A program made the position numbers and the translations under genes. The notes below the pieces were generated by a model. That model saw only the letters and a list, made by a program, of their open reading frames with translations, did not search any database and was not told the DNA's origin. Shown piece after piece: positions 30,772 through 39,749 of a DNA stretch of 64,000 nucleotides (position 1 is its first letter; the number at the start of each line of letters is the position of its first letter). This stretch comes from Anaeromyxobacter dehalogenans 2CP-1 (GTDB lineage Bacteria > Myxococcota > Myxococcia > Myxococcales > Anaeromyxobacteraceae). The DNA lies in contig NC_011891.1 in assembly GCF_000022145.1 (NCBI RefSeq), positions 3,454,501 through 3,518,500 on the forward strand, read 5' to 3'.

Positions 30772-32037
30772 TCAGGCGGCGCGCTTGCCGAGCCGGATCG
30801 TCAGCTCGCGGCCGGGCAGGTTCACCGACACCTGGATGTAGCTGAACATCGCGAGCACGAACGCGAACGTGAGCAGCAGGCCCGCGACGTGGTACGCGCC
30901 CGCGTAGGAGCCGGTCGAGTCGGCGATGCGGCCGGCCAGCGTCGGCCCGATCACGCCGCCCACGCCCCAGGCCGTGAACAGCAGGCCGTAGTTCACGCCC
31001 ATGTTCTTCGTGCCCCAGCAGTCCGCCGCGGTGGCGGGGAACAGCGCCAGGCAGGCGCCGTAGCTGAAGCCCACCACGGCCGAGCCGACCACGAACCCGC
31101 CGATGGTGCTGAGGTCGGCGAAGAAGAACATGGCGAGCGCCTGCAGCACGCAGACGAGCGCGATGGTGACCGCGCGGCCGATGTAGTCGGAGATCACGCC
31201 CGCCACCACGCGGCCGCCCGCGTTGAAGCTGGCGAGCAGCGCCACGAACACCGAGCCGGCCTGGATGGCGTTCCCGGACTGGACCGCCACGATCTTGGCC
31301 ATGTGCCCGATGATCATGAGGCCGGCGGTGGCGGCGCAGGCGTACTGCGCGTACAGGGTCCAGAACATCGGCGTGCGGACCGCGTCGCGCCAGCCCACGT
31401 CCGCGTGCGCCGCCGCCGCCGGCCCGGCCGCGGCCGCCCTCGGCTTCACGTGGCCCGGGGGCGGGTTGCGGATGAGCTGCGAGAACGCGGTCGCCGTCAC
31501 GAGGAAGGCGACGCCGAGGATCCGGAACGCGTTGCTCACGCCGTAGGTGGCGAGCAGGTGCTTCGAGAGCGGCGCGATGTACACCGGCGCGATGCCGAAG
31601 CCCGCCACCACCAGGCCCGTGATGAGCCCCTTCTTCTCCGGCGGGAACCACTTCACAGCGGCCGGGGTGGCGGCCGCGTAGCCGAGCCCGAACCCGGTGC
31701 CGGCGAGCAGGCCGAAGCCGATCAGCGCCGGGGCGAGCGCGCCCGGCGACGCGAAGCTCGCCACGATGAGGCCGAGGCCGGTGAGGACGCCGCCGGCGCT
31801 CGCCACCATCCGCGGGCCCAGGCGATCCTGCAGCCGGCCGGCCGGGACCATCATCAGCGCGAAGCAGGCGATGGCGAGGGTGTACGGGAGCGTGGCCTGG
31901 GTCTTCGTCCAGCCGTAGCCGCCACGCGCGACCGGCTCGACCAGCTGCTTCGAGAACACGCTCCAGGCGTACAGGATCCCCAGGGCGAGGTTCAGCCCCA
32001 TGCCAGCCAGCGTGACCACCCAGCCGCGTCGGTGCAT
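30772..32037 (-). CDS. MFS carrier of the oxalate/formate antiporter (OFA) type
   Basis: 421 residues with about 12 transmembrane helices. The start WVVTLAGMGLNLALGILYAWSVFSK, the loop GRLQDRLGPR between TM2 and TM3, GTGFGLGYAAATPAAVKWFPPEKKGLITGL and the second-half motif GRVVAGVISDYIGR are typical of the OxlT/YhjX branch, whose members move oxalate, formate, pyruvate or related organic acids. The central cytoplasmic loop is Ala/Pro-rich. ATG at 32037 follows GGAGG. Three GATTG-type repeats 72-106 bases upstream may be its operator. Substrate is uncertain; small carboxylates fit the lactate metabolism elsewhere in the window. Confidence 0.88.
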   Translation of the reverse strand: MHRRGWVVTLAGMGLNLALGILYAWSVFSKQLVEPVARGGYGWTKTQATLPYTLAIACFALMMVPAGRLQDRLGPRMVASAGGVLTGLGLIVASFASPGALAPALIGFGLLAGTGFGLGYAAATPAAVKWFPPEKKGLITGLVVAGFGIAPVYIAPLSKHLLATYGVSNAFRILGVAFLVTATAFSQLIRNPPPGHVKPRAAAAGPAAAAHADVGWRDAVRTPMFWTLYAQYACAATAGLMIIGHMAKIVAVQSGNAIQAGSVFVALLASFNAGGRVVAGVISDYIGRAVTIALVCVLQALAMFFFADLSTIGGFVVGSAVVGFSYGACLALFPATAADCWGTKNMGVNYGLLFTAWGVGGVIGPTLAGRIADSTGSYAGAYHVAGLLLTFAFVLAMFSYIQVSVNLPGRELTIRLGKRAA

Positions 32038-32108
32038 GGTCCGGCCTCCGGCGGGCCATGGCCGCGCCGGCGTGGTGGACGGCGCGGCCGGGGCGGCCCG
32101 CTGACCCC

Positions 32109-32143
32109 GATTGACCGCGAGATTGATCGTCGATTGGCCGCGA
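32109..32143 (-). promoter_or_regulatory. Three phased GATTG-type direct repeats, possible operator of the MFS gene
   Basis: GATTGACCGCGA (32109-32120), GATTGATCGTC (32121-32131) and GATTGGCCGCGA (32132-32143) follow one another directly, with a period of 11-12 bases, close to one helical turn. The stretch is far less GC-rich than its surroundings and sits upstream of the MFS start codon at 32037. Confidence 0.4.
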
Positions 32144-32260
32144 TTTGAGCATCATCTCGATCGCGATGTCACGCGCGCGGGCGCGCGCGGGCGCGCCTGC
32201 GACCGCATGCCGCGGCGCGGCCTGACGCGGATCCAGCGCGCTCCCCCGAACGCCGGACGA

Positions 32261-32929
32261 TCAGCGGACGGACTGCCGCACCAGCGCGTCGAGGTCGCCG
32301 GGGGCGATGCCGGCCTCGTGCAGCACGGCGCCCCAGGTGGCCTTCCCGGCCTGCACCTGCACCAGCCGCGTCAGCTCGGACCGGCCGGTCCGCGCCGAGA
32401 GCAGCGTGAGGACGATCAGCTCCTCGCTCCGGGCGCCGGCGGCCCTCGCCTCGCGGAGGCGCGCCGGGTCGGCGCGCAGCCGCTTCACCAGCGTCGCGTC
32501 CACGATCACCGCGGCCAGGTCGGCGTCCGACGCCCCGCGCGCGAGCGCCGCCTCGAGGTCCTTGCCCAGCCCCGGCTTGCCGGCCAGCGCCACCTTCCAG
32601 CCGCCCTGCCGATCGCGGAGGTCGAGCAGGTCGGCGGCGTCGGCCCCGGTGCGCGCGGCGGCGCCGTGCGCGATCCACAGGTCCTCGGCCGGGCGCCCGC
32701 CCATCACCGCCGCGACCAGCTCGCGCTTCGGCGGCCCGTACGCGGCCGACAGGAGGGAGCTCCGGGCGGTGGCGAGGATGTACGGGTCGGCGGCGGCGGG
32801 CCGGTCCGGCTCGAAGGTGCGGTCCCGGAAGCAGTGGCAGCCGCCGGTGCCCTCGGCGCGCGCGGCCCCGGGGCTCAGCGTCCCGGACAGCGCGAGGATC
32901 AGGGCGACGGCGGGGGCGGCGCGGAGCAT
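32261..32929 (-). CDS. Secreted hypothetical protein
   Basis: 222 residues beginning with a signal peptide (MLRAAPAVALILALSGTLSPGAARA). The mature N-terminus has a CHC motif (GGCHCFRDRTF), then Asp/Ala/Leu-rich helices with no recognised family (KATWGAVLHEAGIAPGDLDALV near the C-terminus). The CHC pair might bind a metal or heme-like cofactor but is not a CXXCH site. It lies 222 bases from the MFS gene and is divergent from the dehydrogenase gene at 33102. Confidence 0.6.
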   Translation of the reverse strand: MLRAAPAVALILALSGTLSPGAARAEGTGGCHCFRDRTFEPDRPAAADPYILATARSSLLSAAYGPPKRELVAAVMGGRPAEDLWIAHGAAARTGADAADLLDLRDRQGGWKVALAGKPGLGKDLEAALARGASDADLAAVIVDATLVKRLRADPARLREARAAGARSEELIVLTLLSARTGRSELTRLVQVQAGKATWGAVLHEAGIAPGDLDALVRQSVR

Positions 32930-33101
32930 GCGGCGCAGGGTAGCCGGGGGCCGGCCGGGGCACAACGGGCCGCCGGCGGCCGGCCGGGCGCCCGGCGGCT
33001 TCCGGGGCACGCCCCGGCAGGCGCGCACGCGCCGGGGCGCCGCCGCGGTAATGAGGCGCCCACGCAGGGCGCGCGCCCGCGCCCGGAACCGGAGGCCACC
33101 C

Positions 33102-34301
33102 GTGAAGATCCTCGTCGCCGATGCCTTCCCCGCCGACCGGCTGAAGGACCTCGCCGCGCTCGGGCTCGAGGTGGAGCTGCGCGCCGACGTGCCGGCGAAG
33201 GACCTGCCCGCCGCCGTCGCCGGCGCGTCCATCCTCGTGGTGCGGTCGAAGCAGGTGAGCGCGGAGGTGTTCGAGCGCGCGCCGGGGCTGTCGCTGGTGG
33301 TCCGCGCCGGCGCGGGGGTGAACACGATCGACGTGGCGGCCGCCTCCCGGCGCGGCGTGTACGTCACCAACTGCCCCGGCCAGAACTCCATCGCCGTCGC
33401 CGAGCTCGCCATCGGCCTGCTCGTCGCGCTGGACCGGCGCATCCCGGACAACGTGGCCGCGCTGCGCGCCGGCCGCTGGGACAAGAAGCGCTTCTCCGAG
33501 GCGGAGGGGCTCTTCGGCCGCACGCTGGGGATCGCGGGCGTGGGCGCCATCGGGCGCGAGGTGGCGGCCCGGGCCCGCGCGCTCGGGATGCGGGTGGTGG
33601 CGTGGTCGCGCTCGCTCGACGACGCGCGGGCGCGGGCGCTCGGGGTGGAGCGCGCGCCGGACCTCCTCGCGCTGGCGCGGGCCAGCGACGCGCTCTCGCT
33701 GCACCTGCCGCTCGCGCGCGAGACGCGCGGCGTGATCTCGCGGGACGTCCTGGAGGCGCTCCGCCCCGGCGCGCTGCTGGTGAACACCGCGCGCGCCGAG
33801 CTGGTCGATCAGGACGCGCTGCTCGAGCTCGCCACCGCGGGCCGCCTCCGGGTCGGCGCGGACGTGTTCGCGGGCGAGCCGGAGAAGGGGCAGGCCGAGT
33901 TCGACAGCCCGCTCGCGAAGCTGCCCGGCGTGTACGGCACGCACCACATCGGCGCCTCCACCGCCCAGGCGCAGGACGCCATCGCGCGCGAGACGGTGCG
34001 GATCGTCGAGGCGTTCGTGCGCAGCGGACAGGTGCCGAGCTGCGTGAACGTGGCGCGGAAGACCCCGGCGCGCGCGCGGCTGGTGGTGCGGCACGTGGAC
34101 CGCGTCGGCGTGATCGCGAACGTGATGGCGCTCATCCGCGAGGCGGGCATCAACGCCCAGGAGATCCGGAACACCGTGTTCGACGAGGCGGTGGCGGCGA
34201 GCTGCGCCATCGACCTCGACGAGCGGCCGCCGGAGGCCGTCGTGGAGCGCATCCGCGCCCGCGTCGACGAGATCCTGTTCGTCGGCTGCTTCGACCTCTG
34301 A
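33102..34301 (+). CDS. D-isomer 2-hydroxyacid dehydrogenase with ACT domain, phosphoglycerate-dehydrogenase-like
   Basis: 399 residues from a GTG at 33102, preceded 6 bases upstream by GGAGG. The substrate domain includes VVRAGAGVNTIDVAAA; the Rossmann motif is GVGAIGREVAARA (about 145-157). The catalytic Arg is in NTARAELV, Glu in ADVFAGEPE and His in GTHHIGAST. The last about 80 residues form an ACT-like domain (VVRHVDRVGVIANVMALIREAGINAQEI), usually a serine-sensing module. The best fit is 3-phosphoglycerate dehydrogenase of serine synthesis; a hydroxypyruvate or other 2-hydroxyacid substrate cannot be excluded, and no other serine gene is nearby. Confidence 0.85.
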   Translation: MKILVADAFPADRLKDLAALGLEVELRADVPAKDLPAAVAGASILVVRSKQVSAEVFERAPGLSLVVRAGAGVNTIDVAAASRRGVYVTNCPGQNSIAVAELAIGLLVALDRRIPDNVAALRAGRWDKKRFSEAEGLFGRTLGIAGVGAIGREVAARARALGMRVVAWSRSLDDARARALGVERAPDLLALARASDALSLHLPLARETRGVISRDVLEALRPGALLVNTARAELVDQDALLELATAGRLRVGADVFAGEPEKGQAEFDSPLAKLPGVYGTHHIGASTAQAQDAIARETVRIVEAFVRSGQVPSCVNVARKTPARARLVVRHVDRVGVIANVMALIREAGINAQEIRNTVFDEAVAASCAIDLDERPPEAVVERIRARVDEILFVGCFDL

Positions 34302-34475
34302 TCCCTGCCGGCGGGGCGCCGGGCGGTCCGGCGGGACGTCCGGCGCCTCCCCCACGGCGGGGTCCCCGCGGCGGCGGGTTGACGCGCGCGCGCACGTCCG
34401 GGACGCTTGCCGGGTCCCGGCGCGCCGGGGAGCGGGTCGGGGCCCGCGGCGTCGCGCCGACCGGGAGGAGGCCAC

Positions 34476-34793
34476 ATGCGCTTCATCGGCTGGAACCTGT
34501 TCTTCGCCGCCTGGCTGCTCGTCACCGCCTTCGCGCTCTCCCACAGCGGCCCGTCGATCTTCCTGACCTGCGTCGCGGCGCTCGCCATCGCGGTGCTCGC
34601 GTTCGCCTCGCGCGGCCTGCCCAGGCTGCGGCTCGCGATGGCGGTGGTGGCCCTGGTGCTCGGCGGCGCCGCGCTGCTCATGCCGGACCTGTCCGGGCTG
34701 GCCCGCCTCAACAACGGCCTGGTGGCGGCGCTGGTGTTCGCGCTGGCGGTGATCCCGGGCCGCGCCGACCTGGTCGGCTCGCGCGCGGGCTGA
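34476..34793 (+). CDS. Small four-helix membrane protein
   Basis: 105 residues with a strong GGGAGGAGG ribosome site. Four hydrophobic segments (about 5-22, 25-44, 52-70, 82-98) with short polar turns and a charged RLR link suggest an inner-membrane protein; the N-terminal MRFIGWNLFFAAWLL resembles short SPW-type membrane proteins. Function unknown. A TTGACG element at 34379 may be part of its promoter. Confidence 0.6.
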   Translation: MRFIGWNLFFAAWLLVTAFALSHSGPSIFLTCVAALAIAVLAFASRGLPRLRLAMAVVALVLGGAALLMPDLSGLARLNNGLVAALVFALAVIPGRADLVGSRAG

Positions 34794-34918
34794 GCGCGAG
34801 GGACGGCGGCGCCGGCTGCTCGCGGCCCGCCGGTCGCGCGGGCCGCGCCGCGCCCGCGGCAGGTCCGGGTCGACACCCCGCCGGCTTGATGCGAGAGTCG
34901 TGGGCGCCGGCCCCGACC

Positions 34919-37525
34919 ATGCCCTCCTCGCCCGCCAGCACCGGCCTCGCCGCCCTCGACGCCGTGGTCCAGGGGCTCCGCCCCGGCGACAACGTGGTCT
35001 GGCAGGTGGAGTCGGTGGAGGACTACGCGCCGCTGGTCGCGCCGTTCGTGGCCCGCGCGCTGGCCGAGGGGCGCAAGCTCGTCTACTTCCGGTTCGCCCG
35101 CCACGCCCAGCTCGTGCCGGACGCGTCCGGCGCGCAGGTCCACCGGCTCAGCCCCGCGCTCGGATTCGAGAGCTTCACCGCCAGCATCCATCGCGTCATC
35201 GAGGCCCAGGGCAAGGGCGCCTACTACGTCTTCGACTGCCTCTCCGGGCTGGCCGCCGACTGGTACAGCGACCTCATGCTCGGCAACTTCTTCATGGTCA
35301 CCTGCCCGTACCTCTACGAGCTGGAGACCGTGACGTACTTCGCGCTGCTGCGCGACGGGCACTCGCACGACGCGGTGGACGCGATCCGCAGCACCACGCA
35401 GCTCCTGGTGGACGTGTTCCGGCACCAGGCGGCGCTGCACGTCCATCCGCTCAAGGTGCAGGGGCGCCACTCGCCCACCATGTACCTGCCGCACCGCTGG
35501 GAGGGCGACGCGCTCCGGCCGCTCACCGAGAGCGCCGTGGTCGCCGAGGCGCTCGCCGACGCGACCGAGCGCCGGCACGACCCGTTCTCGCGCATCGACG
35601 TGTGGGAGCGGCGGTTCCTGCAGGCGCGCGCGGTGGCGGACGACGTGGTGGCCGGCCGACGGCCGTGGGAGGACGGGCAGGAGGCGTTCCGGACGCTGCT
35701 GCGGATGATGTTGACGCGCGACGAGCGCTTCACCGAACTGGCGGCGCGCTACCTCGATCTCGACGACCTGTTCGCGATCCGGCGGCGCATGGTCGGGACC
35801 GGGCTGGTGGGCGGGAAGGCCGCCGGCATGCTGGTGGCGCGAGCGGTGCTGGAGCGCACCGAGCCCGGCTGGAAGCGGCGCCTGGAGCCGCACGACTCCT
35901 GGTTCGTCGGCTCCGACGTCTTCTACACGTACCTGGTGCGGAACGGCCTGTGGCGGGCGCGGCGCGGCCAGCGCTCGCGCGGCGCGTTCCTGGAGGGCGC
36001 CGCCGAGGCGCAGGCGCGGATCCTGGCGGGCACGTTCCCGGACTTCGTGCTCCGGCAGTTCGTGCTCATGCTGGAGTCGTACGGGCAGTCGCCCATCATC
36101 GTCCGCTCCAGCAGCCTGTTGGAGGACGGCTTCGGCAACGCGTTCACCGGCAAGTACGAGAGCGTGTTCTGCCCGAACCAGGGCTCGCCGGAGGAGCGGC
36201 TCGAGGCGCTGCTCGCCGCGGTGAAGACGGTGTACGCGAGCGCCATGAGCGAGGAGGCGCTGCACTACCGCGAGCGCCGGGGCCTGCTCGATCGCGACGA
36301 GCAGATGGCGATCCTGGTGCAGCGCGTCTCCGGCGGCGTCCGCGGCAAGTACTTCTACCCGCAGTGCGCGGGCGTGGCGCTCTCCTACAACCCGTACGTG
36401 TGGAGCCACCTCATCGACCCGCAGGCCGGCGTGCTGCGGCTGGTGTTCGGCATGGGGACGCGGGCGGTGGACCGCTCCGACGACGACTACACGCGCGTCG
36501 TCGCGCTCAACGCGCCGAAGCTCCGCCCCGAGACGAGCCTCGACGAGGTCACCGAGTACGCGCAGCGCCGCGTGGACGTCATCGATCTGGAGGCGAACCG
36601 CTTCGCCGCCGAGCGCATCGACGCGGTGGTGCGGGGCAGCCCGGACCTGCCGGTGGACCTGTTCGCCGTGCAGCGGCGCGAGGGCGGCGGCTGGGTGCTC
36701 ACGTTCGAGAAGCTGCTGTGGGCGACCTCGTTCGTGGCCGAGATGCGGGCCATGCTCGCGATCCTCCGCGACGCCTACCGCTACCCGGTGGACGTCGAGT
36801 TCACCGCGAACCAGCTCGCCGGCGGGGAGCTGCGCGTCAACCTGGTGCAGTGCCGGCCGCTGCAGGTGAAGGAGGGCGGGATGCTGCCGCCCCCGCCGCA
36901 GGTGCGGACCGACGCGGTGCTGCTCGCGAGCCGCGGGCCGGTGGTGGGCCAGGGCACCCACGCGCCCGTCGACCGGCTGGTGCTCGTGGACCCGGACGTC
37001 TACTCGACGCTGTCCACCCAGGATCGGTACGAGGTGGCCCGCGTGGTCGGCCGCGCCGCGCGGCTCCCGACGCCGGCCGAGGGCGGGCGGATCCTGCTGC
37101 TCGGCCCCGGGCGCTGGGGCACCACCACGCCGGCGCTGGGCGTGCCGGTCAGCTTCGCCGAGATCCACCGGGTCGCGGCGCTGGGCGAGATCATCGGGAT
37201 GGGCAACGTGATCCCCGACGTGTCGCTCGGCTCGCACTTCTTCAACGAGCTGGTCGAGGCGGACATGCTCTACCTCGCGCTCTATCCGGGCTACCCCGGC
37301 CACGCGCTCGAGGCGGAGCGGTTGCGCATGCAACCGAACCGCCTGCCCGAGCTGCTCCCGGACGACGCGCGGCTGGCCGGCGTGGTGCGGGTGCTCGACT
37401 TCCCGGCGGCGCCCGGCGGACCGCGGCTCTGGCTGTACGCGAGCTGCGTCACGCAGGAGGTGCTGGGCTACCTCGCCGACGAGCCCGCCGTCGCCGGCCC
37501 TCCCCCGCCGCCCCGCCCGGCGTAG
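34919..37525 (+). CDS. Fusion of a degenerate RecA/KaiC-like domain and a PPDK-type ATP-grasp domain
   Basis: 868 residues from ATG 34919 (an ATG at 34889 would add ten). Residues 1-215 read like a KaiC/RecA domain (TGLAALDAVVQGLRPGDNVVW, then YYVFDCLSGLAADW), but the Walker A loop is replaced by QVESVEDYAP, so no ATP is expected there. Residues about 285-660 match the pyruvate phosphate dikinase/PEP synthase nucleotide-binding domain: GGKAAG (298-303) and VRSSSLLEDGFGNAFTGKYESVF with Arg396. The phosphohistidine swivel domain and PEP-binding barrel are absent; instead a unique C-terminal region has LLGPGRWGTTTPALGVPVSF and GNVIPDVSLGSHFFNEL. So it is not PEP synthase; the role is unknown. 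It ends before a strong hairpin. Confidence 0.8.
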   Translation: MPSSPASTGLAALDAVVQGLRPGDNVVWQVESVEDYAPLVAPFVARALAEGRKLVYFRFARHAQLVPDASGAQVHRLSPALGFESFTASIHRVIEAQGKGAYYVFDCLSGLAADWYSDLMLGNFFMVTCPYLYELETVTYFALLRDGHSHDAVDAIRSTTQLLVDVFRHQAALHVHPLKVQGRHSPTMYLPHRWEGDALRPLTESAVVAEALADATERRHDPFSRIDVWERRFLQARAVADDVVAGRRPWEDGQEAFRTLLRMMLTRDERFTELAARYLDLDDLFAIRRRMVGTGLVGGKAAGMLVARAVLERTEPGWKRRLEPHDSWFVGSDVFYTYLVRNGLWRARRGQRSRGAFLEGAAEAQARILAGTFPDFVLRQFVLMLESYGQSPIIVRSSSLLEDGFGNAFTGKYESVFCPNQGSPEERLEALLAAVKTVYASAMSEEALHYRERRGLLDRDEQMAILVQRVSGGVRGKYFYPQCAGVALSYNPYVWSHLIDPQAGVLRLVFGMGTRAVDRSDDDYTRVVALNAPKLRPETSLDEVTEYAQRRVDVIDLEANRFAAERIDAVVRGSPDLPVDLFAVQRREGGGWVLTFEKLLWATSFVAEMRAMLAILRDAYRYPVDVEFTANQLAGGELRVNLVQCRPLQVKEGGMLPPPPQVRTDAVLLASRGPVVGQGTHAPVDRLVLVDPDVYSTLSTQDRYEVARVVGRAARLPTPAEGGRILLLGPGRWGTTTPALGVPVSFAEIHRVAALGEIIGMGNVIPDVSLGSHFFNELVEADMLYLALYPGYPGHALEAERLRMQPNRLPELLPDDARLAGVVRVLDFPAAPGGPRLWLYASCVTQEVLGYLADEPAVAGPPPPPRPA

Positions 37526-37538
37526 GGACGAACGGGAC

Positions 37539-37577
37539 GCGCCGGACGGGAGCCCCCGGGGGCCCCACGTCCGGCGC
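37539..37577. terminator. Long cruciform hairpin between convergent genes
   Basis: GCGCCGGACG (37539-37548) pairs perfectly with CGTCCGGCGC (37568-37577). The 19-base loop itself contains a palindrome, GCCCCCGGGGGC. Its place between two convergent stops suggests a bidirectional terminator; no T-run is present. Confidence 0.6.
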
Positions 37578-37608
37578 GCGGGCGATCACGACCGACCGCC
37601 GCGGTCCG

Positions 37609-39567
37609 CTACCGCATCGACACCTTCCTCGGCGCCTTCGCGCCCACCACGTCGAGCGCGCCCTGCGCCAGCACCTGCGCCTCCTTCACCTTCTCGATCG
37701 TGTACCTCGGCGCGTGCACGCCCGACGACCCGTCGGCCGCGACCGTGTCGAGGATGCTCTGCGCCTGGTTCGCCATGAGCGTGGCCTGGCCGAGCTTCGC
37801 CGGCGGCAGCTTCGCCCTGGCGATGGCCGGGCGCGCCGCCTCGAGCAGCCGCTTCGCCTCGGCGACGCCCTGCTTCACAGGGCCCTGCCATCCCATCAGC
37901 CGGTCGTAGATCTGCTGCTGGTTGGTGAAGTGCAGGTCCTTCGAGAGCTCCGACCGCGTCGGGCTGTGGCAGCCGCCGGCGCTCTCCAGGTCGTCGTCGC
38001 CCCAGCTCGTCCGGCCGCAGGCCCACATCAGGTCCACGAACGGCTTCCCGTCCTTCTTCGCGAGCCGCCACGCACCTTCCTTCCAGTTGCGATCCTTCCC
38101 CGGCGGCGGATCGAGCGTCTTCGCCTTCGGGTCCACCAGGATCTTGAAGATGTGCGAGGTGCGCTGCGTGTCGAAGCCGGCGACGTCCGTGTACTGGATC
38201 GTCCCGAAGTTCTCGCAGCTCATCATGCTCGGCATGTGGCAGCTCGAGCACTTGTTCGCGCCGTGGACGTCGTTGTGGACGAACATGGAGGCCTGCGCCT
38301 GGTGGCAGTCCTGGCACTCCTTCTTCAGGCCGGGCACCGTGACCCGCTCGCGCCAGTCGTTCGCGGTCACCTCGTGCGGATCGTGGCACGTGGAGCAGGT
38401 CATGCCCGACTCCCAGTGCGCGGTGTAGTAGGCCTGCGAGCCCTCGGTGCCGCACGACGGGCAGCGGCTCTTGAAGTAGGCGTTGAAGGCCTGGCGCGGA
38501 TCCTTGGCCGCCTCGTCCGCGTTCCAGACGAACCGCTGGTGGCAGCGCTCGCAGTTGGAGGACGCCGAGGCGCGCGCGCCCATGAGGTGCGCGCCGGCGC
38601 CGTGGCACTCCTCGCAGCTGATGCCCTTGTTGATCGTGTGCTTGCGCAGCTCCTCCGGCTTGCCCAGCGCCTGGATCAGCTCCTCCTGGCTCTTGAAGTC
38701 GAACTTGAACGAGTGGCACACCTCGCAGTACGCGGTGGCCGGCTGGAACATCATGCTCTTGCGGTTCTTCGAGCCGTAGGAGGTGAGGCCCCAGGTCTTG
38801 CTCCCGTTGTCGCCGAACTCCTCGAGCTTGGTCGGGAAGCCCGGGACCCAGGTCGCGATCTGCTTCGCCACCTCGGGCGTGAGCGACTCGGCCCAGGTCC
38901 GGGAGTGCTGGTTGCCGCCGGCCACCAGCGTGCCGGTGCCGTCGCGGAGCAGCCCGCCCTCGACGTGGTAGGTGCCGCGGACCAGCCACGCGTCCAGGAA
39001 GCCGTACTTGGTGCGCGGCGTGCCGATGATCGCGTAGACCGCGTCGGGCGTGATGCCCGGGGGCAGGATGGGCGCCTCGCCGAACTGCGGCCTGGTCAGG
39101 TCCTTCGTCTCGACCATCTCGTCCGGGAACCGGACCACCAGGTTGTGGCGGGAGCGCTTCCACTTCTCGTACTGCGCCGGGTGGCACTCGCCGCACTTCT
39201 TCGACCCGACGAACTTGTTGGGCAGGTCGAGGATCGACTCCTGCCCGAGGCGGTAGGTGATCGAGGCGTGGTCGCCGGTCTTCTCGGCGTAGGCCTTGCC
39301 GCCGCCGAACTCGACGAACTCCTCCTCGCGGTCGCTGATGGTGTACTTGCCGACCAGCCGCCCGTCCTTCTCGTACTTGAAGATGGGGTGGTTCTTCTTC
39401 AGGTGGTCGTAGAACGCCTTCTCCTGCTCGACGTAGCCCTGGAGCGTGCGCGGCGAGCCGGGGGCGGCCGGCGCCGCCTCCTTCTCCGCCGCGGACGCCG
39501 GCGCCGCCGCCGCCAACGCGAGCGCCGCCGCCGCGACGCCCGCCCTCGACATCCACGTGGATCGCAT
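37609..39567 (-). CDS. Octaheme cytochrome c resembling MccA/SirA sulfite reductase
   Basis: 652 residues with a Sec signal peptide. It contains seven CXXCH heme sites (CGECH, CEVCH, CEECH, CERCH, CSTCH, CQDCH, CSSCH) and one atypical site in which Cys517 and Cys533-His534 are separated by 15 residues (CGRTSW...GGCH). Eight hemes with a single CX15CH site is the pattern of the MccA/SirA dissimilatory sulfite reductases, where, as I recall, the atypical site holds the catalytic heme beside a copper ion bound by two Cys. Non-heme Cys here are 369 and 372 (CPSC) and 451 (MMSCENF), possible copper ligands. No NrfCD-type partner or dedicated heme lyase is in the window. Electrons would come from the quinone pool by periplasmic carriers. 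Start ATG 39567 follows GAGGGAG. Confidence 0.75.
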   Translation of the reverse strand: MRSTWMSRAGVAAAALALAAAAPASAAEKEAAPAAPGSPRTLQGYVEQEKAFYDHLKKNHPIFKYEKDGRLVGKYTISDREEEFVEFGGGKAYAEKTGDHASITYRLGQESILDLPNKFVGSKKCGECHPAQYEKWKRSRHNLVVRFPDEMVETKDLTRPQFGEAPILPPGITPDAVYAIIGTPRTKYGFLDAWLVRGTYHVEGGLLRDGTGTLVAGGNQHSRTWAESLTPEVAKQIATWVPGFPTKLEEFGDNGSKTWGLTSYGSKNRKSMMFQPATAYCEVCHSFKFDFKSQEELIQALGKPEELRKHTINKGISCEECHGAGAHLMGARASASSNCERCHQRFVWNADEAAKDPRQAFNAYFKSRCPSCGTEGSQAYYTAHWESGMTCSTCHDPHEVTANDWRERVTVPGLKKECQDCHQAQASMFVHNDVHGANKCSSCHMPSMMSCENFGTIQYTDVAGFDTQRTSHIFKILVDPKAKTLDPPPGKDRNWKEGAWRLAKKDGKPFVDLMWACGRTSWGDDDLESAGGCHSPTRSELSKDLHFTNQQQIYDRLMGWQGPVKQGVAEAKRLLEAARPAIARAKLPPAKLGQATLMANQAQSILDTVAADGSSGVHAPRYTIEKVKEAQVLAQGALDVVGAKAPRKVSMR

Positions 39568-39749
39568 GCCCAGCTCCCTCTCGTTCGGTGGAATTCAAAC
39601 GATCCGAACCGGCGCGACCCTAATCTCGGGACACGCACGAGAGGCGTGGGCAAATCGTCTCGACCCGCCGGTGGATGCGGCGCGGCCGCGCGCGGCGGAC
39701 CGCGTTCACCTGCCGTCTACGCCGGGCCGCGGTCCGCGGCGGCTCGCCG

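Noticed and set aside
34315-34347. Hairpin after the phosphoglycerate-dehydrogenase-like gene (GGCGCCGG/CCGGCGCC)
   Set aside because: Only 8 bp with a 17-base loop and no T-run; such repeats are common by chance at this G+C content.
32111-34918. Upstream part of a long open plus-strand frame running into the ATP-grasp fusion protein
   Set aside because: It overlaps the secreted hypothetical gene and the dehydrogenase gene in other frames; the real protein begins near 34919.
38451-38463. A ninth heme site at CPSCG of the octaheme cytochrome
   Set aside because: The motif has Gly in place of the axial His, so it is not a heme-c attachment site; it may instead supply metal-binding Cys.
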